Source: Myrica gale
Lineage: Eukaryota > Streptophyta > Magnoliopsida > Fagales > Myricaceae
DNA: 64,000 nt
Assembly (NCBI GenBank): GCA_963930655.1
Contig: OZ005619.1
Coordinates: 18,437,752 to 18,501,751, forward strand
Direction: 5' to 3'
Of this stretch, positions 9,723 to 25,262 are shown piece after piece (positions within the stretch are counted from its first letter, which is position 1; every line of letters begins with the position of its first letter). The notes beneath the pieces were generated by a model. That model ran no database searches. It was given only the letters and a program-made list of their open reading frames with translations, and had not been told where the DNA came from. The translations under genes were made by a program, and so were the position numbers.

Positions 9723-9895
9723 TTAATGGTTCCCACTTAAGCCGAAACTCCGAACGAAAGCCATAATCCTCAGACTGAGAACTCCATGATCCTCAATAAA
9801 GATGACAACCAACTTGTAGTCATTGGTGGAGTTATCATAATCGGCACGAAAGAAATGACCATAATGGAGTACAAGGAGTAGGGAAAACCCCTAAG
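9723..9895 (-). pseudogene. F-box-associated domain relic
   Basis: Read on the - strand, about 9723-9895 encodes a stretch with ADYDNSTNDYKLVVIF, ending at a stop at 9723-9725. It lines up with the GYDESTDDYKVVIL segment of the intact F-box protein at 6489-7730. No F-box or remaining domain is visible nearby, so it is a short pseudogene fragment of a former paralogue. Confidence 0.6.
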
Positions 9896-10967
9896 CTCTT
9901 GTAGATTGGTTAATAAAATGATATTGGATAAGTGGTAATTCCTGCCAGGAATTGAGCAGATCTACCATGCCAGAACCCACAATTTCAACATTCTTAAAAC
10001 CAAGTTCACCTCACTAAGGGGATTTCAACATATACTACATGTCCTACATCACCATCTTTTATTGATGCTTGGTAGTCTGCTTGGAGAACAGTGGTAACTG
10101 TGAGGAGCAGCCTCTGGTGGTTGATGTTGGAAGTGTCTTTGGACAGTCATTGAAGGAGAAATTTGATGAAGTAGTCACGGTAAATCGTAGAGCACCATGG
10201 CTTGGTATGCACATGAATCGCAGATGGGATGTGATGAGTAATCTAGAAAATGTGTCCACCACGATGTCCTAACGAAGCCTTGCCATAGCTGGAACTCCTC
10301 TAAGAGAACAAGGTGGGAATAAACATTTGTGGAGTGAAGTGAGGTAGTGAGGCTCATTTGTATTTCTACCTCGCTTTTATAAGTACCTTGTAAATCTAGA
10401 TAATGTGTACTTTCATTGAAGTTAAATTTATGACCAATCATCTGAGAAAATAACTATCTTGTTATAAAATATCATCCTCACGCAACTTAGTGCTTAGCAA
10501 GTAACAGCTTATGAGAATCACGCCACTTGAAAGCTGCTGCCTCAATCTTGACTTGTGCTATCAGATAAACAATTGAAGATATTTAACAGTGAAGAGCCAC
10601 TTGCCGGCATGCTTGACAGAATCAACAAAATGCTACCCTAATGCTTGCAGTTGAATGAAGAAGTAGTTCCATTGGCTTAGAAAAAAAAAAAAAAAGAATG
10701 AAGTAGTTCTGTCCTTATCCTGTATTTCCTTGTTAACACTTGTAATTATTTTGTTGAATGTATTCACATTAACAGATAGCAAAACTTACAAGCTGTATAT
10801 TGCCCTGCCTCCCCACTAATAAGATAAGGGGAGAAGTCCGAAATTGCAAGCTTTGTTAGCTGCCAATCAAGTGACAAATGTGCAGGAAATAAGCAAAATC
10901 CATCCCAACTGGCAATAAAAATCTCAGAAGGACAAGAGAATTACCAAAGCAAGAGTTTGCATGTGTA
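9896..10967. other. Spacer downstream of ABCI12
   Basis: Likely contains the ABCI12 3' UTR on the - strand. Otherwise no gene. The short frames at 10059-10441 show no domain. A tiny poly(A) insertion near 10653-10709 is listed separately. Confidence 0.5.
10653..10709 (+). repeat. Very short poly(A) insertion flanked by near-direct repeats
   Basis: gaatgaagaagtagttc (10653-10669) and gaatgaagtagttc (10696-10709) flank about 26 bp that end in a run of 15 A. This looks like an extremely 5'-truncated retroposon with its target-site duplication, though slippage could also produce it. Confidence 0.4.
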
Positions 10968-13900
10968 TCATACAAGGAAGTGATCAGACAAAATGGCAGC
11001 ACCTGTAACACCAACCAGGCAGAGCAAGGAAACAATATCTGCCATCCCAAAGGATGAGTTGGAAAAAAAGTGGATTTTATGAGTGTTGCTGTCTCCTCTA
11101 AAACCCCTGATTATCATTGCCTGTAAAAACCATAGATTGGATAAAATCTTAAAGTTGAAAATATTTGAAGAGCACTTTTTCTTCAAGTTTGCATGACACA
11201 CAAATGCCCTGATGCAGATTGCCCAAGAAAGGTTATGCAGTCATATCTCAAAGCTGGACAGGTCTCTTAGATGTACGTAAGTCATGATGAGTATTTGGAC
11301 GTGTTGGTTGAATACTCCGAAAACTCCTAAAGATAGGGGAAATTTCCTAAACATGTCTTGAAAAGTTTAGGAGTTAAAGCAAACTTTTCATTATGAGTGG
11401 ATGCAAGTGTGGTCACAAATATACGCAACGCTCATCAACCAACAATCTCCAAACAATGCAGACTTTAATGTTCACAACAGAGTGGAGGAAGAGAGAGAGA
11501 GAAAGAAGGGGGGGGGCATGCCAAAATTAGGTAAGAGTCTAGCTGAAGGATAAACCTGTGAGATCTGCTCTGCATGGCTAAAAATATTCTTGAAGATCCG
11601 ACGAAAGTAGATAAAGAAAACTGCAGAAAAAAAACACATGAAAGATTCCATTTAACACTATATCATCACACTATAGTAGTACTGTGCTTAGAAGTTTGGA
11701 ATCGTTCCAGAAGTTTACACAATGATTTTTTTTTTTTTTGGTTGAGGGGAAGGGGGAGGAGGAGGCTAGGACAACCTCGTCTCTAAATGATATTAAGTTG
11801 GTGTGAAATATATACACAAAATGAATTTTAAATTGGTAAGAACACTCTGCAAAAATAAGATTGATACACTAAAATTCCCTACCCACCACAGGGAGGAATG
11901 AAGGACTTACAACCATTTGCAAAAATTAAACTAGCACTAAGCCATCTCAGAACAACTCTACACCTAATATAGTACTTACTATCAATTGTCTCCATCGTCG
12001 TCAATTGTTGCCAATTTATCCTACGAGAAACAATCCCCAAGGCAACATTGCGAACCTGGCAACATGTTATGAGGATATTCTGAGAGAATAATATAAACAG
12101 GAATAGGCTTTACAAGAAAAAAGAGATGAGAACAATATAGAGGTTTAGCAAGTATTAGTAACTATTTCTTCGCTTACCTCATCAAACACTAGACTGACGA
12201 ACCTCAATGAAAGCATGAGGGTAAGAGTAATTTCAGCAACTGGGACACCAATATATCTCAAAGGAAGTATAAACCAGCGCAAGGCAAATGCTAGTTGTTC
12301 AGGGGTGGTTGTTGTCAGGCAAAGGCTCACACTTTGGAAGACCTTTCAGCAAAAAAAGACCTGATTCTTAGAACAATGAAGATATAATCTTATTTAAAGC
12401 ACACGTTATTCTCACTTAGTTATATGAAGCCATAAAAATTGTATGACTATCACAGCTTATCGATTTTCTCTTTCTTGTTATTTTAACTCCAGCCTTCGAG
12501 TAGAACCAAAGTATTATCAGGGTACAAAAAAAAAGTTGCAATTAAGATAGGTTACAAAACAACTTACAGTGAACGTTAAACATGCGGCAGTGCTTGCTAC
12601 TGACAAGCCCTTCCTTGTGAATTGTAATGGCCCCAGCTTCATGATTAAATATGAGTAACCTCCCAATGATGCTGGAAGACTAGGCAATCCCATCATTGCA
12701 GATGGAGGAGTTCTCAACTGGACAAGGGGTGGTACACCATCCGAACCCAGCCCCAACATGATAAATAAAATTCCGGAAAGCAAAAACACTCTTCCCAGTT
12801 GGTCCTACAAGAGTTGTCGAAGAGTTAGAAATATTCCTCCCTGCATCAGCACATTGGTTATTTCTTCAAAGCAGACATACTCGTACATGAATTATTATGC
12901 ACTCCTACCATAAATAAAGGTCAATATAAGCTTGAACAACAAACAACAATTCCACCCGGGGAATATCATATAACAGGATAAAACAACAACAACAAATCAA
13001 TAACATAAGAAACATAAAGGAAATACCTATGAGCATAAAAAATGGCTATTATAAAGAACTTAAAAGATTGGCCCCACACTCTCAAGGATGCTTCTAAGGG
13101 AAGGAAATTAAGTGACTATTCCAACAGCAGAACAGGCCATTCAACAGGAAGATCATGAAATTGCAGAGGCTTCATCAAAATAAGACACTTGGACAAGAAA
13201 AAGGAAGCAACTTGAACAGATCTCGGTCAATAACCTAGATTTAACTCCAAGAGGAAGCAACTCAAACAAGTCAATGGGGGATCCTCTAGGGCTCCTTCCC
13301 CCCACCAACCACACACACACAGACACACAAACAATACGTGAGAATTTCCCTTCATATGGCTCAAATCATCCTTGGATGCCCTGTTAGGCATCCTTTCCTT
13401 GTTTGTTGGGTTGGTTAACGCGCTTCCAGAATCCAATGAGATCTTTGTAAAGTAGATCATTACATAAAACATTCAAAAGATTACCACATTCCACACATTG
13501 CATACCCCACCTTGTCTGAAACAGACAAGATCACTTAAACTTACGGCATCATTTGATGCAGCAGAGGAAGTTCCATGAGCGTAAACACTCGCGTTCTACT
13601 AGGGGTATGTACGCACACCCAGACATGGTTCTTCTTTCCTCATTCAGTGAGCTCCGATTCTATCATGTTAACAAGTTCGAATAACCAAAATTTCTTGAGC
13701 AAAAACTGTCCAAGAAGATATAAACAATTGATCAATGCACAACCACTTCTTCACACTTCATAATTAGAATGCAATCTAGTTGTGGTTTCCAATGACCAAA
13801 TTTCTTAACCAAGCTGATAAGGGAGAATCAAATTCTCCATGATACGTGCTGCATTACCTTTCTGTTAGCAGAATATCCGCTACGTGCTGCCTTCATTTTC

Positions 13901-16900
13901 TGTTAGCATAATATCCGCTTGTATAGCTATAGGGATATGCTCATTATTTGTATTTGATTCTTTCCTATTATGTAGGAGTTTACAACTGTAATTATCGTGT
14001 ATATATAATGAAGAGTTATCTCCTCATATGGCAAGGAGGATTTCAGTCATTTACCGTGTTTATCAAACATCTTTATGGTATCAGAGACAGGTTGTTCTTT
14101 TTTTCGATTCTGACTATGGCTGATTCGTCTTCTTCACCTCCTACTCTTCCGCTCAATACAATGGTGCATATGCTCACCATTAAACTGACCTCCTCCAATT
14201 ATCTATTGTGTAGAAATCAGTTCCTTCCTCTGTTAGCTAGTCAAGAGCTTTTTGGTTATTTGGACGGTAGCATCACGGCTCCTTCTCCCATGATTACTGC
14301 TTCTGATGGCACCCCAAAATCCAATCCTGCATATACCTCTTGGCTGCATACCGATCAGACACTGCTCAGTTTACTCTATTCTTCTCTCACAGAGGAATCT
14401 ATGAGTGAAGTACTGGGTTTTCGTCACTCCCACGAGGCCTGGCATGCGCTTGAAGTCTCATTTTCGCACCGATCGAAGACTCGAGAACTGCAACTCAAGG
14501 ATGAACTCCAGCTGATGCACCGCGGCTCTCAGTCCATTGCTGAGTTTTCTCGCACCTTCAAAGGTCTTTGCGATCAACTGGCTGCTATTGGACGTCCCAT
14601 TGACGACACGGATAAAGTCCACTAACACCTACGCGCATTGGGACCCGAATGGCTACGCGAAGTGGTCAGGAATGTGTTTCTAGTTCTTCTAACATTAGTT
14701 CTTCAGATTCTTTGCCTTCACCATCTTTTTCGAATTCACCCTGTCTGCCTTGCAATGATATTCCACACCTGTCCTCGACTTCTTCTCCTGGTCCGCAAGT
14801 TCCTCTTGATGAGGAATCTCTTGGATTCTGTCGCTACAGATTCGACCCTTCCTTCACCCGTTTCGTCCTCTCCTCGTGTGACCACTTCCAGCCATCCGAT
14901 GATTACTAGAGGGAAAGCTGGTATATTCAAACCACGGTTGTATCATGCTATGAATATTTCATCTTCTTCTCAGTTGTTTCAGGCTCTTCTTGCTCTCAAA
15001 GAGCCACGAGGCTTCAAGTCTGCTGCAAAACACCCTGAATGGCTCTCGGCTATGGATGATGAAATTCACGCACTGAAGAAAAATGATACGTGGGTTCTTG
15101 TACCTCGTCCTCAGCATCATAATGTGGTTGGCTGTCGCTGGATTTTCAAAACAAAGCCTCACTCTGATGGGTCTATTGAGCGTCATAAGGCACACCTTGT
15201 AGCTCAAGGATTTTCTCAAGTTCATGGTCTTGAATTTGGTGACACCTTTAGCCCTGTGGTGCGTCCTGCTACAGTCAGAATCATTCTATCCTTGGCTGTT
15301 ACTTCTGGATGGTGTTTACATCAGCTAGATGTTAAAAATGTCTTTCTTCATGGCTTTCTCAACGAAGAGGTGTACATAGAACAACCGCCTAACTACACTG
15401 ATCCACAAAACGTGCTCTTTATGGCTTGAAACAAGCTCCTCGAGCTTGGTTTCAACAATTGAGCTCATTTTTGCTCAAACTTGGTTTTCACTCTAGTCAG
15501 GCTGATTCTTTGTTGTTTGTCTATCACTCCTCGCTTGGTACTATTTACTTACTTATTTATGTTGATGACATGGTCATCACTGGAAGTACTCCTTCTCTGG
15601 TTCACACCTTTATTACTCGGCTTTCCAACGAATTCTCCATGAAGGATTTGGGTGATCTTCATTATTTTCTCGGAGTTGAAGTCCAAGCTAATGAGAAGGG
15701 TCTATTTCTCGGTCAAACGAAGTATGCTCTTGATCTCTTGCAACGTGCTTCAATGATTGATGCCAAGCCTATTTCTACACCTTTTGTTGTTGGTCAGCAT
15801 CTATCAGCCGAAGGGACTCTATTCTCCGATCCTACTCTGTTTTGTTCTCTTGTCGGTGCTTTTCAATACCTGACTATCACTAGGCCTGATTTGTCATTCA
15901 GTGTCAACTCCATTTGCCAGTTCATGCATGCTCCCACCGAGGATCATTTTCGTGCTCTCAAGCGTATTTTGCACTATGTTAAAGGCATTGCTCATGGTCT
16001 TCAACTTCATAAACAGTCCACTCGTGATCTTCTTGGCTACTCTGATGCGGACTGGGTTGGATGTCCTGATACACGTCGATCTACTACTGGCTATGCTATC
16101 TTCTTTGGCGCTAATTTAATCTCTTGGTTTTCTAAGAAACAAAGCATTGTCTCTCGTTCAAGTGCAAAAGCCGAATATCGCTCCTTAGCTGTTGCTACTG
16201 CTGATATTGCATGGATTATTCAGTTGCTTCGGGACCTTCATGTTACACTCTCAGTGCCACCTAAAATTCTTTGTGACAATCAAAGTGCAATTTTTATGGC
16301 AGTCAATCCGGTTACTCATCCTCGGTCCAAACATATTGCGATCGACTCACATTTTGTTCGTGAACTTGTTGATAATGGCACTTTGAAAATTGATTTTGTT
16401 CCTTCACATCTGCAGCTCGCTGATTCGCTGACCAAAGGAGTTACCAAGCCGCAGTTTTATCTCTTTCGAAGCAAGCTCAACATTCTCCCTTCTACCAGGC
16501 TCACCTTACAGGGGGTGATAAGGGAGAATCAAATCCTCCATGATACATGCTGCGTTACCTTTCTGTTAGCAGAATATCCGCTACGTGCTGCCTTCATTTT
16601 CTGTTAGCATAATATCTGCTTGTATAGCTATAGGGATATGCTCATTATTTATATTTGATTCTTTCCTATTATGTAGGAGTTTACAACTGTAATTTTCGTG
16701 TATATATAATGAAGAGTTATCTCCTCATATGGCAAGGAGGATTTCAGTCATTTACCGTGTTTATCAAACATCTTTACAAGCATTGTGTAAGCACATCCAG
16801 ACGCTTATCAAGTTGTAACCAGCTTCTCAAACTTTACAAGTCAAAGGCTAGCACTCACCATCCAAACAGGTCTCGGAAGAATCCATACAGACAGAGCAGT

Positions 16901-17423
16901 GAGGTATATCACAAGTCCACATCGCATTATTACATGTGACCTTGCCGGTAGAACAACTAAAGCCACAAGCCATACCTGAAAAATCAAGACGGGCTTCATA
17001 TTATAGCCAAACATCACTTAACGCATCTCAATCAAAGTAGGTAAACAGGTTGCCCAAAAAATTTGAACGCACCAATTTGACTCGGGGGTCCACAGAATGA
17101 AGAAAAGTGGTAGGCGACGACACGAACTGGCAAATGGGGCTGGCGGTAGCGCCCGCAATCAGCCTCAGAATTTTATCGGCAGCTAGAGGTCCGGAGGGCA
17201 ACCACTTCACCCAGTTCCTGGTTTCGCTACTGTCACTCGCTGAAGCTCTGCTTCGGAGGATTATCTTCTTCGCTGGTTTGAAGGTTTTTTTCGGAAGAAG
17301 GATGGGTCTGGAGTTTGGGAGGGTTTGGAAGAGAAAGGTAGTAGAATTTGGTTGAATTAGACTCTTGGGAGTACGGTTTGTAGGGAATTTGAACGTTGGG
17401 AGCGTATACTGTGTACAGTTCAT
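10968..17423 (-). CDS. ABCI12: Plastid ECF-type ABC transporter T component, ABCI12-like (387 aa, 7 exons)
   Basis: CbiQ/EcfT-family membrane protein. In plants ABCI12 is thought to form a plastid envelope ECF-like transporter with the ATPases ABCI10 and ABCI11; the cargo is not settled. Exons on the - strand: 17423-17073, 16975-16859, 12804-12568, 12342-12178, 12055-11980, 11620-11556, 11120-10968. All introns are GT-AG, phases agree and the total is 1164 nt. Residues 1-70 are Ser/Thr/Lys-rich and look like a transit peptide. The EcfT domain follows: [20 protein letters not shown] (about 109-128), [45 protein letters not shown] and the coupling motif [10 protein letters not shown] (about 337-346). 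ATG 17423 is the first ATG of the open frame. Intron 2 is 4054 bp because it holds a copia element. No coding damage is seen, so the gene is probably functional. Confidence 0.9.
13815..14075 (+). repeat. Left LTR of the copia element
   Basis: 261 bp, from tgataaggg to catcttta. It contains a TATA-like tgtatatataatg near 14000-14012, consistent with an LTR promoter. Confidence 0.9.
14116..14625 (+). pseudogene. copia gag fragment
   Basis: ATG 14116 opens a gag-polyprotein N-terminal (UBN2-type) domain: [20 protein letters not shown], then [36 protein letters not shown] and [23 protein letters not shown] at 14623-14625 replaces a sense codon, because family-like sequence (HLRALGPEW) continues in the same frame to about 14652. 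The zinc knuckle is absent. Confidence 0.85.
14663..16510 (+). pseudogene. copia pol remnant: reverse transcriptase and RNase H, frameshifted
   Basis: After the deleted region the sequence resumes in the Ser/Pro-rich linker before reverse transcriptase. RT begins with [20 protein letters not shown] (about 15031) and includes [23 protein letters not shown] and [10 protein letters not shown]. The frame breaks near 15410-15429, where a few codons before [12 protein letters not shown] are lost. The downstream frame has the catalytic YVDD (about 15559) and an RNase H domain with [21 protein letters not shown] and [11 protein letters not shown], then [12 protein letters not shown], ending at the right LTR. 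Not autonomous. Confidence 0.88.
16516..16776 (+). repeat. Right LTR of the copia element
   Basis: 261 bp, collinear with the left LTR with about six substitutions (for example attctcc/atcctcc and ttatcg/tttcg contexts). It ends catcttta directly before the target-site duplication copy caagc. Confidence 0.9.
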
Positions 17424-18185
17424 TGGTAATGGCTTAATTAGAGAAAACAAGAGCAGAGGAGCTTTATACAGATACAGTTCGTAAAATTGGTCGTCTTAAA
17501 AACAAAAAAACAAAAAAGGGGGAATTTTTTTTTTCTTTTTGCATTAGTTTTTCATTCGATTTTTTTTTCCCTCTTTTAGGCAGAGATGCAACATTTGTGA
17601 ACATGACCAGTCCCCTATCAACTTTTGCATTCCCATCAACCTGTTTTATGGGAGAACTGAAAGCAATGCTGCTGGGTTGAAAGGATTATGTCCCTTTCTT
17701 AGGGATAAAGGCAAGGAGTGAGGCCATATGGGTATCTAAAGGGGTAGAAAAGCAACATGAAGACTGGTATATATGCTTTCTTCCAAGTGCGGTCTTCTTT
17801 TCCTGTCTATCTGGAGGAAAGTCCTGTGTTTTTTTGTCCCTCGGGGCAGGCAACCGAATCCAGTTCCACGTTGTTCTGGCAGATAATTACCAAGAGCCAA
17901 GAAGTTTTTCCTTCAGTAAATGATATAAAATGGTGAAATGGTGCTGAATAAAACTTCACAGATGCGTATGGAATAAGCCTCTTTTTGTTCAAACTACTTC
18001 AATTTATTTGTCAGACTGAAATCGGATCACAATTTACTCGGTCCATCAAGATCAACAAAAGGGACCAACAATCCCCACCCGGAAAGTCTCACACTGAAAA
18101 AATAACAAACGAAATCACTCGGAGGACAAATACAGTCATGATGGATATCAACATGTCAGCAATGCAAGCTGCAGCATGCTGGAGC
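17424..18185. other. Spacer: ABCI12 upstream region and AWPM-19 downstream region
   Basis: Both neighbours are on the - strand, so this about 760-bp gap should hold the ABCI12 promoter and the AWPM-19 3' UTR. Homopolymer A/T tracts lie at about 17500-17570. No further gene is recognised. Confidence 0.5.
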
Positions 18186-18956
18186 TTAAACTCTTCCGCT
18201 TAGGGATCTTAGTTGTGCAACAGCTTCTTCAACTCCAACATGGATGGCACCCGTGCAAACCAATTGTGTTGCACTCACAACTATGGTGATGGTTTCCAGA
18301 GTCCTCTGCATTTAAGCACATGAACACCATGAATATCCTTCAGTTCTAGTGTTCTTTTCTTATTCTTCTTCATGGGGATAAAATGAAGGTCTTACCAGGT
18401 TTGAATCTGTCCACCCAAGTTGAATCTCCTTACACGCCAACCTGCACCACTCGATTTAATATTCGCAAATTTAAATGAGGAAAAAAGGATACAGATAAGA
18501 GCAAATTGAGTAATAGTTTGTACCCCATGGCTAGTAGAGTGAGTGCCCAAGTTGAAAGAGAAGAGGCTGCCGCTGCGTGTAAGTTAGGCACATTCCATTG
18601 AGAAACATTATGGATTCCGGTGAGTGAGGTGGCCATTCCCACGACGCCGGCAAGAAGGGAGAAAATGACAAAGAAACCAGTTGCCAAGTTTCCCACTGGG
18701 AAGAATATCGGAAATATGCGAGCCGGAGTAGTCAAAATAGAAGCTGCAATGGATATATGCTACCGTAAGTTTTAATCGTGAGACATGCCTTGCCAAGTTT
18801 AAGATGTCAAACTACGTTAACTCTACCTGTCTTGTGAGATCTTTCAATCCCATGATTTACAACCCATGCTGCCATCACGGTGACAACGAAGTACAAAACG
18901 AGATTGAGGAGTAGGAGGACAAAGGCTGCAGATTTGGGTCCCCCAGAAGAAGCCAT
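18186..18956 (-). CDS. AWPM-19-like (PM19) plasma-membrane protein (171 aa, 4 exons)
   Basis: AWPM-19/PM19 proteins are small four-helix plasma-membrane proteins that accumulate with abscisic acid, cold or seed maturation; a rice member has been reported to import abscisic acid. Exons on the - strand: 18956-18827, 18743-18524, 18441-18396, 18305-18186. All splice sites are GT-AG and the total is 516 nt in frame. Family signatures: AAFVLLLLNLVLYFVVTVMA (helix 1, about residues 10-29), VVNHGIERS, ARIFPIFFPVGNLATGFFVI (helix 2), AGVVGMATSLTGI, ASSLSTWALTLLAMGLACKE (helix 3) and a last exon with TIVVSATQLVCTGAIHVGVE (helix 4). The start at 18956 matches the usual MA-short N-terminus. A TATA-like element lies about 65 bp upstream. 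Confidence 0.92.
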
Positions 18957-19020
18957 GGCCTTTTGATATCTGAAAATAGCAGAAGAACCTGACTGGGGCA
19001 AGCTTCTTGAGGTCGGGAGA

Positions 19021-19030
19021 ATATATATAA
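19021..19030 (-). promoter_or_regulatory. Candidate TATA box of the AWPM-19 gene
   Basis: On the - strand the sequence is ttatatatat, 65-74 bp upstream of the AWPM-19 ATG. That leaves a short but acceptable 5' UTR. It is position-based only; a second TATA-like string lies at about 19088-19098. Confidence 0.45.
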
Positions 19031-19946
19031 GCAAGAAGCGTTCTTTCTGTTGCAAAGAAAACATTCACAGATGAGGGTGGTCGAGTTGTATATATTTTTC
19101 GTATGTTCCTTACCTTCTCTTATCAAAATGGATCGTCTTTAATTCGAAGACACGGCTTAAAAATTCCTTCCCATTGCGAGGCTTGCCTCATGGAAGGGCA
19201 AAGAATCCTCGTCGATTCCCTTGTCGATTTCCCATTCACTTGTAAGATTCTATGTCATCTGTCTCAGGCTATAAAGCAAACGAAAGAAAGAATAAAAAGC
19301 TTTCCTCTGTTCCGTTTTTTCCTCTCTCTCCTCTGTTGAGTTCTCTGGAGTCCTTTATGAGGGATCATTCCAGGGTCATCGGTGATGGTTATAGCCAGTT
19401 ATTTCCTGGACAGTAGTCATATTTGTAACTCTTTCTCAGATAACGTCCACCTCTCATGTTACTAGCATCATTGCCGCCACAAACACCATGGTTCTGAACG
19501 ATCTGATTCAGCCAAACCTGTCTTTACATCGCAGTAGATGAGTAGCACTTCTAGTCCCATTCATCTCTAGTAATACAAAACAGGTGAATGGCCAAGTCCA
19601 CCGTATCAGAACTGCTAAAAGAATCCACCACCTCAGTAGTAACAGAATAAAATCCCCAACAAATGTTTTATTTATAGAAGAATAGTGGTTGAGAATGTTT
19701 AAGTTGCATACATCTCAAGTAAAAATGTCCATTTCAAATGAAATTCTGGTGCCCAGCATGTCTTCCATCTGAGAAACTAATCCACAAGCTCAGACAAGAA
19801 CGACTACTCACCACTTCAAGACTTCTTATCTACAACAGATCGCTCTAACAAATCTGGAAGGAAAAAAATCTCCCCTGCATGTGAGTTTACTGATTCCCAG
19901 TGGTTTCCTTCTGAACGCCCTCAGGTTCTGTTGAGTCCATGGAGTT
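19031..19946. other. Spacer between AWPM-19 and GS2
   Basis: Should contain the AWPM-19 promoter and the GS2 3' UTR. No additional gene recognised; the 19103-19339 frame lacks any domain. Confidence 0.5.
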
Positions 19947-23669
<3,723 letters not shown>

Positions 23670-24998
23670 CTTCAACCGCTCCCCACCGACAGTACACAGC
23701 TTTGGATTTAGCCTAAAGCATTTTGATGGTAGCAAAAAATCAAATAACTGAAGCACATTGGACCCATTCGTCTGACAACCACTACAGAATGATGCAATGT
23801 CAGGCAATATGCTTTTTTTTATCGCGTTTCACTTAAATAAAAAAAAAGCTCCATGTTTCCATGGAAGATTAACTCGATCTTTCGAATCCAAACAATCATA
23901 AATGTCTTGTTAAATCATAAATGGGTATCCAAAAACTGACGAAATTTCTGCTCACTTTCTTACACTTTCCCACCATCTACATCTCGGGATCATTATTCAT
24001 CATCATTGGGGGGATTTGAATACCCAACAATTTAAATCACCTTCCGGAACAAACTATAAAACCTTGCGAAGTCATCATATCAAATCAACTCAAGCTAAAT
24101 AACAACTTAATTAGTATAAATTGGCTATATAGAGTACAAAATGGAAAAAGAAGAGTCAAGTCTGGACAGTTGTCGCTTAGGACAAAAAAAAATGAAATCC
24201 AACATAGTTGACTTTGTCATCCATTATAATTCATAGTCAACAGTATTCGCTGGCATTTTTTCAGAACCATGCCTCGTGGACCAGGTCTGCTTTGGAATCA
24301 TTGTAAAAAGAGCACCAGTGCTTTTCAACTGAAAAAATCACTTCTAATATGGACGAAAAGGTTCTCCAATTTTTCCTCTTTTTCTACTTCATAATCATTA
24401 GCCACCGTCAAATTTTAATAAGATCAAAAGATGAAGACAATGCTGAGAAACTTGAGAAAGAGTTAAACCGATGGTGATTATAGACGCACTATGAGATGCC
24501 TACGGGATAATGTACGATATGTATTCTCTTTCTCTTATGAAAAACTTGATTTAAAAATCGCCTATGAACAGTATAAAGAAAAAGACCAGATTAAACTTGC
24601 GCAAATGGGGTTGCGTAAAGAAAGCCGTGGCCACTAGTTTGCCAGATTCAAGCAAGTACGAGAGCAGTGCTGTCAGCCATTGTTAGCTAGGTGTCCGACA
24701 AACCCAGCAGCCCATTACTTCAGAGAACCATATGATTTCACTTGTTCAAAGCAAAGTTTACGAAGGATAATGCATAGAGTGAGACAAAGAACATACCTCC
24801 GGAATGCCGGATGGAACTGGTCTATGCCGGAATTTCCCAAGGAGAGCCGCAGAGAGAGAGAGAAAGAGAGCGTGTGCGAGACTGCGAGTAGCCAAGTGGC
24901 TTATTGGGTGGGAAGCCTATAATAGTGGCTGATAGGCAAAAGTCATCTTGGCTTTTCCTGACTAGATAGGGCTGGTCTACGAGTGGAGGAAATTGGCC
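23670..24998. other. GS2 upstream region
   Basis: On the - strand this is the 5' UTR and promoter side of GS2. AT-rich, with a (ga)n-rich patch at 24849-24872. No gene recognised; the 24680-24922 frame is not supported. Confidence 0.5.
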
Positions 24999-25262
24999 GT
25001 TGGTCTCTTTAGAGGTACCAAGAGAAGTTTGAAGTTTAATAACATTTTTCAGATAAGGTTTCGACGTTCCTCTTCTTTTCTCTCTCTCTCGTTGGTCTCT
25101 TTAGAGGTACCAAGAGAGGTTTAAAGTTTAATAACATTTTTCAGATAAGGTTTCGACGTTCCTCTTCTTCTCTCTCTCTCGTTGGTCTCTTTAGAGGTAC
25201 CAAGAGAGGTTTAAAGTTTAATAACATTTTTCAGATAAGGTTTCAACGTTCATCTTCTTCTA
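24999..25262. repeat. Three tandem copies of a 90-bp unit
   Basis: gttggtctctttagaggtac starts units at 24999, 25091 and 25181. Each continues with aagtttaataacatttttca and gataaggttt(c)gacgttc, and ends in a pyrimidine run (tctctctctc). Unit lengths are 92, 90 and about 82 bp. Units 2 and 3 are more alike than unit 1 (aagagaggttta versus aagagaagtttg). It lies about 1.3-1.6 kb upstream of the GS2 start. Confidence 0.93.

Larger units (their letters stand above)
13810..16781 (+). mobile_element. Internally deleted Ty1/copia retrotransposon in ABCI12 intron 2
   Basis: 5-bp target-site duplication caagc at 13810-13814 and 16777-16781. The two 261-bp LTRs differ at about six sites by eye. The primer-binding site tggtatcagagac follows the left LTR at 14076, matching the initiator tRNA-Met type common in copia. 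A polypurine tract (aggggg) precedes the right LTR at 16516. Inside are a gag fragment and the 3' half of pol; protease and integrase core are missing. It is antisense to the host gene. Confidence 0.93.

Noticed and set aside
14736..15225. - strand open frames opposite the copia element
   Set aside because: Shadows of the gag-pol coding strand; no family match.
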